A stretch of 64,000 nt of DNA from Misgurnus anguillicaudatus (GCF_027580225.2 NC_073358.2:30158501-30222500), one strand, 5' to 3'; numbered from the stretch's first letter, positions 37,431-49,235 are shown. Notes: generated by a model not told the origin, from the letters alone. A program made the numbers and translations.

Positions 37431-37490
37431 TATTTTCCATAATTTTTTTTATATGAAAAGTAATTTTTAAATCCCAACTTGGCGTCTTAC

Positions 37491-37866
37491 CGAGATGCAG
37501 AGTAAGGTTGACTGAATTAGGATACTGAACTCCATAGAACATGGACTGACTCTGCCACCAGGTGTGCTCTTCATCCGCATGGAAGTCCGTCAGGTAAGAG
37601 GCGTTGCGGTTCAGTTCCAAGTCATAGGCGTCGCAGCGGTGACATGATCTCGTGGAGCCCGTCTGCATGCAGTAGTCCTCGGGCGGGATGCCGCACACGT
37701 TTGAAACGACCACGGAACGATTAAAAGCTGCGTTTTCAAATTTAGGCATGCAGCGGTTCGGGTTGCCCTCCTCATCGTAACAAGAGTCCATACCAGCAAG
37801 AATAGAGGAGAAGGTGGTGAAAAGCAAAAGAACAAGAGAAAGTGAAGCGTGGAGTGTATCCATCAT
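37491..37866 (-). CDS. lamc3: lamc3 exon 1: signal peptide and start of laminin N-terminal (LN) domain
   Basis: Translation starts at one of two adjacent ATGs (37866 or 37863), followed by a hydrophobic leader rich in Leu and Phe ending near SSILAG, a typical secretory signal. The mature chain opens with [16 protein letters not shown], the start of a gamma-chain LN domain, and continues through [23 protein letters not shown] and TWWQSQSM to [10 protein letters not shown]-glycosylation sequons NRS, NAS and NLT are visible. The exon ends in phase 1 (CTCG) at donor GTAAGACG (37490-37483). LN domains polymerise laminins into the basement-membrane network. Reading past the donor gives only about 40 non-laminin residues, partly from an adjacent transposon. 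Confidence 0.93.
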
Positions 37867-38420
37867 TCTGCTCAAAAAAGAAACAAACTTCAGAAGAACA
37901 AGGAACGTCTAGGAAATTATCCAAATCAGACCCACATGCTACAGAGGAAGTTCAGTGGTTCTGTGCTAAAGTTCAAAGACAAGCAGAAAAATATCCCATA
38001 GCAGTCATGCATATAAAAGATGCACTTATTCTACGCAAACTTTAAAAAAGCACACCTCTGAATTTACATCCATGCAACAGTGTTTCACACAACATGCAAG
38101 CTGTATTATCTCACATACCAACTCATGCACACATACATTTGACTGAGCAGGAAAGGTGTGAAGAATCCAAAATATTACTCCATCCTCCTATCCACAGTTT
38201 ATTTCCATCTTGTTGCCTTTCAACAGGTTATTTAACAGCTCTATCCAGCCTGGGATACAAACTCTCTCATGCGAATTCACAGTCGAAATAGAGGGTGGAG
38301 AGAAAGGTTGGAGGGGAGTTGAGGGTCGACAAATAATTAGATAAAAAGAGGGAGGGGCTACAAAATGGAAAAGAGAAGTTTGGATGAGAGACGGCCTCTC
38401 TGTGTGGTGAGACATGGCTA
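37867..38420 (-). promoter_or_regulatory. lamc3 upstream region; possible acceptor abutting the start codon
   Basis: On the minus strand the bases just before the start codon read TTTGTTTCTTTTTTGAGCAG, a good polypyrimidine tract plus AG. The coding exon could therefore be preceded by an untranslated first exon further right. No convincing TATA box or CpG island was found in the roughly 550 bp upstream, so promoter position is not resolved. Confidence 0.3.
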
Positions 38421-39690
38421 ATAAACTTCCTTAAACTACTAACACTGACAAAGGGATTTGTGGGGACCTATTTATCACTTAGCAGTACATTAATATTTAA
38501 CTTAATCTAATTGAATGCAAATTACATCAAGTTTTCTTGGTACATATAAATATTTGAACTGATCAGTTGACAGTCGCACAGTGTTTGCGGTAAATGACAA
38601 TAAATTTCAGCAAAGTTTAATTTAATAATATGAGCTTATTGAGTAAATGCAATCTCAAGTAGTAACTAAATTATTTATTTAACAAATGCAGTTTGTATAG
38701 CATTAAAGAGAATGGATTGTTTGATTTTCATTTTTAAATACAGTAGAAGAGAGTTTGTGCCGCACCGAAATGCAGTCATTACAGATGAACAAAATGAAAT
38801 GCAATATACCCACGACATGGCTTTTCTTTGAATAGATAGTGATTCCATTTAGTTGTGGAACAATTTCTGTACTGCTTAAATTGAAATGCAATGCAAAAGT
38901 CAGCATCATGCGGGGATATGCAATTATGTGCCAAATGTACCTGTCAGATGTGAAACAATACACTTGCAATATAGTCAAACGTGTGGATTATATTTCAAGG
39001 TGTGAATGCTATTTTTATCATATTCAATTAGTGTTTATTTTTTTCCAAAAGCAAATTATCACTCAATTTAATGAAGTGATAATTGGCTTTAATTATTAAA
39101 TAATGACAGTTTAACCTTTTTCAGTTTGTCACTGAAATGTCACTGTTGTATGGTATTCAACGTCGTTCCACTGTAACGTCTTTGTTATAAAAAATCTCCA
39201 TACTTGTAGCCATATTAGTAAACAGGCATTTAATTGGCTTTGTCTCAAAGCGAGCAGGGTGCAATCTGGTGGCTTTATAGCACGGTGCTGCCGGGCAGCT
39301 CCTTAGAGCCACAACTGCTGTAAAACTGGCCCATCATTATTTTATCAAGACGAATGAGCACACTTCACACTGTGGACCAACTAAACATCCGTGGGAGAGA
39401 ATAGTACAGGGGTAGGGGAGCGTACATTCATTTATCATTTGGCACACAAAATCTCTCCTATTACAGCGTTTTAACGGGCATCATTTGTAAATGAACTAAA
39501 ACTGGTCCTTAGTAGCACACTTGCGGGAGGACAGCTGTCTGCGACTTCTTGTCATAATTCCCATTTAAATAATGATATGAGTTAGTAATGAGGATAATTA
39601 AATTAATTCAGTGTCTTAACTGTAGTATGAAGGCCTGCCTTGGAACTTGACAAATGTGGATCAATATCTACTGAAACTTTCAAACTGTGC
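38421..39690. other. Upstream of lamc3; repeat-poor block 39200-39600
   Basis: No gene. 39200-39600 is of mixed composition without visible repeats and is a candidate conserved regulatory block, by inference only. Confidence 0.3.
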
Positions 39691-39904
39691 ACTAACATTT
39701 TACATTTATTTATTTGGGAGTGATAACAGGGGAAAAACATGAGGGCAATGAGAATGTGGCCGTGACAGTATCCCCCCTCCAAGGAGTCGCGTCCTCGCGC
39801 ATAGAAACGGAACAAAGTAGTGCCAGGGGGGGGGGCATCCTGGAGGTTGGGAGTGGATGGGAAACCTCCACGATTGTCGACATCAGGGTTAACAGGGTGC
39901 TGCC

Positions 39905-40535
39905 CACATTAGTGGTCACGGAGGTGCGGGCAGTTCGGGTGGCCACGGAGGCCCCGGCAGGACAGGAGACCACAGAGGCGTCGGCAGGACAGGAGACCAC
40001 GGAGGTGCCGGCAGGAAAGAAGACCACGGAGGCGCCGGCAAGACTGGAGGCCATGGAGGCATCGGCAGGACAGGAGGCCACGGAGGTGCCGACAGGACAG
40101 GAGACCACGGAGGCGCCGGCAGGACAGGAGGCCACGGAGGCATCAGCAGGACAGGAGGCCACAGAGGTGCCGGCAGGACAGGAGGCCATAGAGGCATGGA
40201 CAGGAGGCCACAGAGGGGTCGGCAGGACAGGAGACTACGGAGGCGCTGGCAGGACAGGAGGTCACGGAGGTGCTGGCAGGACAGGAGGCCATGGAGGTGC
40301 CGGCAGGATAGGAGGCCACGGAGGCATCGGCAGGACAGGAGGCCACAGAGGTTCCAGCAGGACAGGAGGCCATGGAGGCACGGACAGGACAGGAGGCGCG
40401 GACAGGACAGGAGGCCACGGAGGCGTCGGCAGGACAGGAGAGGACAAAGGCGTTGGCAGGACAGGAGGCACCGGAGGTGCATGCAGGACAGGTGGTGCTG
40501 GAGGCGCCGGCAGGACACCAACGGTCACAGTAACC
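39905..40535. repeat. 27-bp GC-rich minisatellite, about 23 units
   Basis: Units resemble GGACAGGAGGCCACGGAGGT plus GCCGGCA, with point variants. Because 27 is a multiple of 3, long open frames exist on both strands (TEVPAGQEA-type plus, CPAGTSVAS-type minus) without implying a gene. Confidence 0.92.
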
Positions 40536-40625
40536 ATGACTCTGAAGACAGGTTAGCACAGAGAGCTCACGGTCACTGCGACCGTGGTGGTATTGCCCCA
40601 TTAAAAAATTATTTGGGCCAGCCCG

Positions 40626-40812
40626 AGAGTTCAGTTCATTTGGGAATGGCCATCTTGAGCTGGGTATAGAGTTCAGGGAGCACGGGAACAGCCCTCTTGG
40701 GCTGGGCAGAGAGTTCAGGGAGCTCGGAAACGGCCATCTTTGGCCAGGCAGTGAGTTCAGGGGGCTCGGGATCTGCCATCTTTTGTCGGGCAGTGAGTTC
40801 AGGGAGCTCGGG
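40626..40812. repeat. 42-bp tandem repeat, about four units
   Basis: GAGTTCAGGGAGCTCGG and GCCATCTT recur every 42 bp. Adjacent to the 27-bp array. Confidence 0.8.
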
Positions 40813-40925
40813 TGAACCAGGTGAAACAGGCGACTCAGGTGAACCAGGTGAAACCGGTGACTTAGGTGAACCAGGTAAAACAGGTGATTCAGGCGATTCT
40901 GGTAAGTCAGGTGATTCAGGGTTAC
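40813..40925. repeat. 27-bp tandem repeat, 3-4 units (second family)
   Basis: GAACCAGGTGAAACAGGCGA-type units, reading EPGETGDSG on plus and PESPVSPGS on minus. Sequence unrelated to the other 27-bp family. Confidence 0.8.
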
Positions 40926-41150
40926 GGGCTTGAGAGTACTCACAGGAAACCAAAGAACAGTAAGCAGACCACGTACACCACAGAGCCATGGCAAACATGG
41001 GAAGCACAGAACTCAAAGGACATACCTCCGATAAAAGAGGGACCACGGAACCGTACACAACTGGACTCAGGATTCCGGAGGCCCACGCAGACATTATTTG
41101 AGTATCCTCCAGACTAGAGATCATTCTTTGATTCTTCATCTCGGGCTTAT

Positions 41151-41594
41151 CCTAGTCGCAGATTAGAATGCATGTTTAAGCTTCCTTAACTTCAAAACAT
41201 ACACTGAGATAACTTAAAATATATCATCATCAGTTTTTGTCTCAATATACACACCAGTATTGTTTTTGTAAGCTATGTTTTAAAAAAGCTATGTTTTAAA
41301 AAACTACTTAAATGCCTTAGTTATATTAGGACATAACCCTGGATCTTATGCATGTTTTATCCTTCTCTATCCTTTTCTTCTCTTTCTCTTGACTAAGTGA
41401 GGAAATGATAAAAGCCTCAATTATAGTACTTTCCTCTCACTTTCTATGCATCTGATTTACACTGCTGACATTTTTCATTTAACAGTTCATCAGTGGCTTA
41501 GATTAGGTGCTTGCATGCATTATATTTAATGAAACATGTCAAAAATGCTGTACTGTAGGTTGTTCTGTTATCACTGCATTGTCTTTGTTTATAA
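41151..41594. other. Intergenic spacer
   Basis: AT-rich; nothing recognised. Confidence 0.35.
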
Positions 41595-42070
41595 TACTAT
41601 TTGAAAAAGTTAAACAGGCAGTGTAAAACGTATAATTTAGCACTAACAATAGAACTAAAAGTGGTTCACTGGCTCGTAATTACAGGGGGACTATTTTAAG
41701 TGCTAAACATCACCTATGTAGAACCCGAGTAGCACCTATAAAGAGCCATATTGTGCCTGTTGAACCATTAGTGGTGCTATGTTGCTTTAGCACCAAAGAT
41801 ATACACTGAAAACAATTAAAGATTTACTTTAAAATATAGTGCATCATTTTTTAAGTAAGTATTACATGGAATTTTAAGCAATTTATGCAATTGGTTAAAT
41901 TTTCAAGTAAAATGTACTTAAAAATGTAGATGCAAAATTGATGCACTATATTTTTAAGTAAATCCAGAATATAATTTTTTACAGAGTAGGTGCTCTGTAG
42001 TGCTAAAAACAGTTCCCTTATGATTACGAGCTTTTAGTAGCATTAAGGACAATTTTTTGTGTGTAGAATA
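41595..42070. mobile_element. Outer MITE with AAGTGGTTC motifs, interrupted
   Basis: AACTAAAAGTGGTTCACTGG and TAAGTGCTAAACATCACC on the left, and TAGTGCTAAAAACAGTTCCC with TTATGATTACGAG on the right, are inverted relatives. The same words appear in opposite orientation at 54070-54232. Interrupted by 41802-41988. Confidence 0.6.
41802..41988. mobile_element. Nested palindromic MITE
   Basis: TACACTGAAAACAATTAAAG near 41803 and TTTTTTACAGAGTA at the right are approximate inverted ends. Inner arms TTTACTTTAAAATATAGTGC and GCACTATATTTTTAAGTAAA pair. Confidence 0.7.
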
Positions 42071-42514
42071 ATGCATAATTAATGCATATTCCCACAGGAG
42101 CATATGGCACTTTCCATGGATGGGATACAAATTAGGGCACTGCACTTCTTAGATATTTTTTTTTCTCAACGAATGGTCAGTGAAAGGAGCTTCTTAACCT
42201 TCAACAAGTCCTTGTCAACCTCAAGAGGCCAAGCTAAATATTATATGAGCTATTTTATTTTCCATTCATTTTATATGAGGTTTGCAATTTTTGCAACCTT
42301 GTTACCAAATTTTGTTCATGTCTAAACACATCTTGAAAACCCTTATTTGTGTGATATTGTAATGTTTTACCAATAAACATCTGAATTAAGTAGATGATGG
42401 ATGGGTGTACACAGGGGCTGAGACTAATTATTTGGGGCACCAATAAAATATTAAAATTTACATTTTAAAGAGAAATGAGCCTTTAAAAACATGAACCTCC
42501 AGCACACACACACA

Positions 42515-42602
<88 letters not shown>

Positions 42603-45199
42603 CAATCCTATAAAAAGGAGTCAAAGGGTTAATTAGGGGTATAAATTACATCTAGTTAATGTAAAATGTACTTACATATACACTCCTACACACATTCAAC
42701 ACACATGCAGACGTTCATGCAAATGTTTATCTTAAGAGATGGTAACATCCCCACCGGTTAACTTCCCATCGAGACTAGACACTGAGCTTCACTATGAGTC
42801 AGCCAGCCTTTTATGAAAAAAATATAGCTGCGAAATCCCACATCTCTGATAGAAATGAATGAAAATTGTGTGTGTGCGTTTGTGTATGTGTGTGGGTGGT
42901 TTTGGACAAGTTCATTAATTTACTAAATGAATAATGCCTTTTACATGATTTATGATGACTCGAGCCTCAAGCCTTTTTTTTCTGATTTTTAATTGGTCTG
43001 GGAGGACAGGGTGTCACTGGGGAACCATGAGCCTCTGAATGAAACATAATTCATTGTCTCAAATTATTTTATTTTTTTACATCAACTTATGTGATAACAT
43101 CTCTGTTTACAACAATCACAATTAGAGGTTGACTGACAAAGACTTTTGCTAATATTATGCTGATTTTCTTTTTAGTTTTGTTTTGCCAACAAAGCAGTAT
43201 TTCTGATGGCCTGAGACCAGGATTAAGCGGATTTTAAGTAAAGGTATTTGATGAAAATATAATACTGTATGTGCCGACTGCCGAGAGCATTCAGTTAATA
43301 TCATTATTTCATTTTTTTTTGACAGAGGTGGCGTTTATCAGCTTTTGCATCTGAGCTCCTCATTTTTTATTGTTGTTGTTTAATTAAAATTCTATTTAAT
43401 CACAATAAACGCCATTGTAAATACCAGACATATTGTTATGGACAACCAGTCAAGTCAGTTATTTTATGATGAGAACAGCAAACATAGAGTTAATACTGTT
43501 GCAGTCTTGATGAGTCATCATGTTGAAGACCGAGACACATGTCTCTAATAAAAAACTGCTAGACAAATACAGCTGTACAGTGCTTGTTGGGGGTCCTTCA
43601 TATATACAGGATGTATCTGTCTACACTGTTTTTGTTTTTCTACACTGTAAAGATCCTAGAGGCACAATTTGGGGTTCCAACTCTCCTGGCTGAAAGTGCC
43701 GCAAAGCAGTTACAGTATGACTCTCTCTAAGCCTTAAAAGTTTTAGCTTATTTTGATCCATTTATGGTTGCTGACCCACATGGACTTTGTAGTTCCTTTA
43801 TGTTGATACAGCTGACAACTCTCCAATCATAACCCTTATGTCTGTAGTGCAACCTTTAAATGCAGACTCACTAATACCTAGCCCGTGGTCTAAAGTTAAC
43901 ACAGACCACCAAAACCAACCATTGATTTACCTCATCAAGATTTGCTTGATTTGTTTTTATACAGTACTGTATGGCTTAACTGGACTAACTGGGAGACTTA
44001 AAGCAGGACCACAACCATGGTCAAACAGCAATATATTACAATGCATTTTTGTTGATGATATAATATAATACCAACATAGTACAATACATTTTAAGTCATG
44101 GGGCTAAGAAGGAAAATGCAAATAGAAGAAAGATAAGCTGTTTTTTTTGAGGTCCTGTAAAAAAGTATCAAAAAGCACAGAGACCAAATTATTTATCTGA
44201 CCAATCTCACAGAAATTCCCACAGATCCACAAATCATAAATATAATGCTTAACATTCGTAACAGTCACAGTCTGTTGATTCATACTTTACATAGACATTT
44301 GTGAAATGGTTTTGATATTGCATTTGTATGATTGATGACAAACGATCGGTCCGCCATTGAAAGACCCCCGTGCCGACATGCTCAAATGGTACTTTACATG
44401 TAATAAAACCCTGGAGTGAGATAAATCTAAAGTCAATTGGCTTGCTGTCATTGATGGAGGGCTTAAGCATGAGACTACTCGAGATATCCCCATAGACCAC
44501 TTGATAAATGTTTTACTGAATGTTTAATAGAAATTTATAGAAATGGAGTTGGGGCAGTCAAGGGATGCCTAAAGAATAAGTCACAAGATAAGCATCCATT
44601 TACTTACACTTGTTCGGTATGACAGAATAAAAATAAGATGCTTCTCTTCGAACTCGTTGTATGTTGAAGCTGTGTCTCTGTCACAAGATGTTATTGTACA
44701 ATATGTCCTGCTCTGTTATGTCATGCCCACACCTTCTTAATGCATAATGCACTTTACTGGTCTGAATTGAACAGTGTTATAAATGCACTACAATTGCTGG
44801 GTTGTTTCAGCCTATATGGTTGGGTAAGATATGGACAAACAGAACCTCTGGTTTAAATTAACCTAGAAAATGTCCATATTTGAATCAGTAATGGGTTGAA
44901 TCAACCCAGCTTTTTGGATTGAAACAATGTAGCATAGGTTATTGAAAACCAGCGAGTTTTCATTTTTTTTATTTTTAGTGTGGGATTGCTTAATCTTGCA
45001 GGTGTCACCAGCCTCTTCATGAAATCCAAAGTCTAGACCCTCTACCATAAAGCTCTCTCTAAATCGCTATTTATAAAAAAATCTTGAAAGTCCTTTTTTA
45101 CTGCTTCCTTATTAAAGATCAATCTCTCTGCCACATTTTCAGTTGTGTTTTAGGCTTGGTAAATAGAGTCAGCTATATAGATTTATAGCTAAAAGTGAG
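42071..45199. other. Intergenic spacer with CA microsatellite
   Basis: (CA)n with GCAC variants at 42507-42599. A GGGTTG/CAACCC inverted fragment lies near 44790-44920. No gene recognised. Confidence 0.35.
42507..42599. repeat. (CA)n microsatellite with (GCAC) interruption
   Basis: Compound tract: CA units flank about four GCAC units at 42515-42533. Confidence 0.95.
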
Positions 45200-45730
45200 C
45201 TTCGTTGTTGTATCACTTTAATTTTTTATTGGATGTTAGTGAAACAATTGATCATGCTGTTTTCATTGGCCGTCTCTGTGAGGTTTGGCATTCCAGGCAT
45301 AGATCTGTAAGGTGGCTTACCTCCTACCTAATGAAAGTATATTCTCTGTCAGCATTAAACATTTGTCATCTTCTTCAGCTTTTATAACATTGGGGATCCT
45401 GGTGGTGCAGAGATTTTAAACCAGGCAATGATCCTTTTAAATCCCTTTTTGATATTCTGGATAATGTTAAATGAATAAAATTGTTTTTCCAGTTAAATGA
45501 GAATGAAAGATGAATTATCATTTTGGCCTTACTGGATGTAAGGATATGAGGATGTAACTACCTTAGGGCTTCTATCTGCTAATGGATGGTGGATGCTGAA
45601 GTAAAAAATTTGGCTGTCATCTTTGATTCAGTACGAAAATTTGACAAGCAGATTAAATCTTCCAGCCTAGAGCTTTGCAAGAGTAAAACCTGTTATCTGA
45701 TTTTGTTATCTTTTCACGTCTTTGCTATAT
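45200..45730 (+). pseudogene. Decayed LINE reverse-transcriptase fragment
   Basis: Plus-strand pieces read LLDVSETIDHAVFIGRLCEV and VRWLTSYL, resembling the LINE RT core region LDLS-x-FDT-DH and W-x-SYL. Further along are pieces like VKNLAVIFDS, KFDKQIKSSS and LELCKS, resembling the downstream LINE-2 type segment. Multiple stops and frame changes separate them. The catalytic YADD box is not visible. Identification is from remembered family patterns. Confidence 0.6.
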
Positions 45731-45894
45731 TGTGACACTTTGTGTCTCTGTCTCACCTGACATTTTTCTGATTGATGACTAGTTTACTACTGTCTATACT
45801 GTCCCATATGAGACCTTGATTATTATTATCAATGTGTTTTAAACTCATTCTAAAGATCTTTGCACACTCTAGTCGTAATTTTATGCGTTATTTT

Positions 45895-46372
45895 CAGTGT
45901 TGGGGTAACGCATTACAAGTAACGTGCATGACGTCATAATATTACTTTTCTGAAGTAACGAGTAAAGTGACGCATTACTTTTTAAATGTACACATTAATA
46001 TTTGAGTTACTTTTTTAGTTTAATTCATTCAGGAAAAAAAATATGTACAAAATTAAACAAAACGTAGTTACATTATGCACTCTATGCATATACGCTTGTG
46101 TGGGAACAGTTTGAGTCAGAAACTGAGATGGCAGGCCAGAGCTCGACATTTATGTAATGAAATATGCAATTTCTGAATGCAGAACTTTTCAGTCATAAAA
46201 CACCTTCAAGGTCTGAAAGAGATCAAGCCTCAGCAAAGAAGAAGTAACGCAAAAGTAACTAAAAAGTAACATAAGGATTATGTTCCATGAAAGGTAACTA
46301 AGTAACTCAACTAGTTACTTTTTTGGGAGTAACTTAATTTTGTAATGCATTACTTTTAAAAGTAACTATTTC
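45895..46372. mobile_element. MITE rich in AAGTAAC/GTTACTT words
   Basis: Begins CAGTGTTGGGGTAACGCATT and runs to TTACTTTTAAAAGTAACT. Inverted GTAACGCATTAC/GTAATGCATTAC words at both ends match a very common fish hAT-type MITE. Its terminal CCCCAACACTG on the right has decayed. Confidence 0.7.
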
Positions 46373-48615
46373 TATATATTTCTAATCCTACAAATTAGTC
46401 AAGCACATAAACCTTGCTCACTGTATCCAATGCATATCAGTTAATCCATTGCAAAACATTCGCAAAACAATACAAAGTCTTCATAATGTTTGCACTAGTC
46501 ACTATGAATGGATGAATAGCACAATAGTTGTTGATCAATCGTCTCATGTCAAAGCGCCTCTCAAAATGCTTGCTATGGATGCAAAAATTGCAAAAAAATC
46601 AACCCTGATTTAAACCGTCTTTTTATGACGGATGAAAGTTTCGGAGGCAGTGTTGTAAGTGTAATTTACACAACATGAGGTTGTATTTATTTTTAGCATG
46701 CAAACATTTCGGACGAGTATTTCAGACCCAATATGCAAAGGTCTTAAGATTGCTTGTCCTCTTTGGCCTTTGTGACAGCGTATTTATCATTGTGAGGGCA
46801 AATGAGTACATCGGACAAGTTGAGTGTTGTTGGTAAAATCAGCTTTGTGATCAAGTGCAAATGGAGTTTGGTGTCAGGCATGCAAATCACTTGCAGGAAG
46901 TACAATAGCTCGTTCTTCCATCAAGCTTCATGAATCTGTTTTTCACTAGACAGGTAATACTTTCCCTTCAGGCGAAACTGAAATGAATAGATAATTTTTA
47001 AAATGAGTGCGCAAGTCACTCTTCTGTATATGTTCCCTTTGAATGATTTTGTGTTATTCAGTAAGCATTTTCAGATAATAAACTCATTTGTCTTTGTGTA
47101 GAGACACACTGAAATGGAACACATGGCTAAAAAACACCAAAAAGTTTTTTTATGGAAAAGCATTCCTGTTTAAGTGCTGCTACTGCTCTTAATTAAGGGT
47201 CCGATGGTAAAGAGTCATGCCGTTTATTTCCCACAACGGTCTCAGTTTGACCTTTACAGATTTTTATCACTGATTTCAATCTGCTCTCTCATTTTCTTTC
47301 TCTGTTTCCTGTGGAGGCCTAGAGGTGTAAGAGCAAAGATTATAAAATGTACCACTTTCACTACACATAAAAACATGCTAGTGCAGTTAACTTACAATGG
47401 AAATGACCACAAGAGGCATTGTTTTCCTTATGGCTTAATTCCATGGTGGTTTTTATTTGATTTTATTACGTTAATTAAATTTATTGCACTAATTTTGTTA
47501 ATTTCCCTTTAGCCCATAGTTCAGTCTGGGGGGTGCCTTTAAATGCATGATTTTTGTCAATTGCAGAAATAGCGCAGATTTCTATTTTCATTCATGTACT
47601 GCTATGAAAGTAATTGCTGTGAGTGTGATGAATGTCATTTATCTACTTTGTTTTTCTGTCTTTCTCTGTCCATCTGTATTTTGTTAACCAATGCTTTAAT
47701 TAGCATGAACACAAACTACTTAGCTATCTCTATCTATGTCAGTTAATTTGATCTAATTTCAAACTAATCAGCTTTAGCGCGAAGTACAAATTTTGCACTT
47801 ATCTGCATGTATATGTAAGTGCTTTTAAATGGCAACAAATATGCAGCCATTTGTAAGCCGAGCATCGTTTGAGTTTGCTCTCTTTTCCCTGTTGACCGAA
47901 GGCCTCAGTTCATTTACTCTGTGAAATGTGTTCAAACTGTAATCAAAGCACAGGTGAGAATTAAACTGCCTTTGGGTTTCAGTAGGGATCCACAGTGGAG
48001 TGGATTTAATGGAGTGATGCAGGTTGTTTCAAGGGGTGTATTGCCAGTAAAATAGTGATCTTTCTGTATTCTAGTGCTGGTGATTTTCTATTGTTGTATG
48101 GTCTTTAAAAAGATTAATTACAGTTATATACTGTACAGAACAGAATTTTTAATCTGCACCTATATGTACAGCTCAGTTTTTGTTGGAGCAGAACAATTTT
48201 CTCTTCTATACCATGTCACCATCTGCCTACCCAATCAACTTTATTTTTCTTCTTTTTATCTCCATGTACCATTAGCTCACCTCCTCTGCATCCCATACAC
48301 CCTTCACCCTTCCACTACCTAATTGTCATCTCCTTTCTCATATCCATCTTATCACACTTGTTATTTCTCAAGTCATGTGTCTTTGCTGTCTCAGTCTCAT
48401 TTACAAGAAACTTTTTTGGACTTGTTTAAATCTGTCATTCTATAATGTGACAGGCTGGCGTACAATTGATGGCCTCTGCTGCACCGTCACATATGGCCAC
48501 ATGCTCAGTTCATCTTCTCTCAGTCTGGATTGCTCCTTTTCATGTTCAACCTTGGTAATTCTTAAATTGGCAGGAGAAAATCTATTCATATCACAGACTT
48601 CATTACTTGCACTCA

Positions 48616-48688
<73 letters not shown>

Positions 48689-48775
48689 ACCTTTACAGGA
48701 TCCAAAAGTTCATCATTGTTCATCTTGACCAGGTCATCTCTATAGGGTGCAGACTAACTTTAGGGAAGTGGGGTA
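46373..48775. other. Intergenic spacer with GT microsatellite
   Basis: (GT)n at 48618-48686. 46700-48010 is largely free of visible repeats. No gene recognised. Confidence 0.35.
48618..48686. repeat. (GT)n microsatellite
   Basis: About 34 uninterrupted GT units. Confidence 0.97.
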
Positions 48776-49235
48776 AGGGGTGAAGAGCGCCACCCGTCTA
48801 GATCTCCTTTTACTTTTCATCTCTTTCTTTTTATAAAAAGAAAAACGATGGACATATGCAACTTGGACAGCTTGGGGGTGAGTAAATAATGGGTTTAATA
48901 TCGTTTTTGGCCGAACTATCCCTTTAAAATAACATTTCCAAAAAAGTTCAGTCGTTCATTCACTCGAAACAGGGTGAACAGCACTTTCACATTTGCTTTG
49001 CAGCACTCTATCGGCCAAAACCGCACTAAAAAAGTTTCCAACCGTCGGGTCGCGGTCCTGTAGTTCGATTGAAAACTACAAAAACGTGCTTTACGGCAGA
49101 CCTACAATCCAATCAGAGCCAGATATGCTGCAGTAGGCTAAAGTATTTATGACAGTGGTAATGGACAATCCCCCTTCCAACCTGTAGGGGGAGCAAAGAG
49201 CAAAAACTCTTTAGTGTTGCTTTAAATGTGTCTAA
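48776..49235. mobile_element. Transposon ends (two partial elements)
   Basis: GGCCGAACTATCCCTTTAA near 48910-48927 is a right end of the GGGATAGTTC family. A second piece, 48950-49225, ends AGTGTTGCTTTAAA, like the right end at 59268. Neither has a clear partner end. Confidence 0.45.

Larger units (their letters stand above)
1952..37866 (-). other. lamc3: lamc3 gene, 5' portion (five coding exons, four introns)
   Basis: Five minus-strand exons are joined by GT-AG introns of 6491, 20065, 3458 and 4733 bp. Phases agree at every junction, so the joined sequence stays open for 1168 nt. The product is the N-terminal part of a laminin gamma chain: signal peptide, LN domain and LE repeats. This secreted subunit builds basement membranes as part of an alpha-beta-gamma trimer. 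Assignment to gamma-3 rather than gamma-1 is from family knowledge: features such as [20 protein letters not shown] and [11 protein letters not shown] look more like gamma-3. The remaining LE, L4 and coiled-coil exons must lie left of position 1952, outside the window. Gamma-1 remains the main alternative for the paralogue call. Confidence 0.9.
39700..41150 (-). mobile_element. Possible decayed LTR element 3' end with repetitive ORF
   Basis: On the minus strand a purine run (TTGGAGGGGGGATAC) is followed by TGTCACGG near 39770, the layout of a polypurine tract and the start of a 3' LTR. Upstream of it are long minus-strand open frames. One (41139-40636) runs through a hydrophobic stretch (PMFAMALWCTWSAYC) and PESPVSPGSPE repeats. 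The other (40994-40143) runs into CPAGTSVASCPAD repeats. All repeat units are multiples of 3. Gag-pol domains are not seen, so the LTR assignment is tentative; a plain repeat cluster is the alternative. Confidence 0.35.

Noticed and set aside
37363..37490. Continuation of the lamc3 exon 1 frame past the donor, and a TTG-start extension at 37875
   Set aside because: The extension runs into intron and transposon sequence with no laminin similarity. The upstream codon is TTG, so the start is the ATG at 37866 or 37863.
39905..40535. CRISPR-like array
   Set aside because: Contiguous 27-bp repeats without spacers in a vertebrate genome; it is a minisatellite.
39714..40669. Plus-strand open frames of 280 and 157 codons
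   Set aside because: They are by-products of a 27-bp tandem repeat, which keeps all frames open. No domain or splice context supports a gene.
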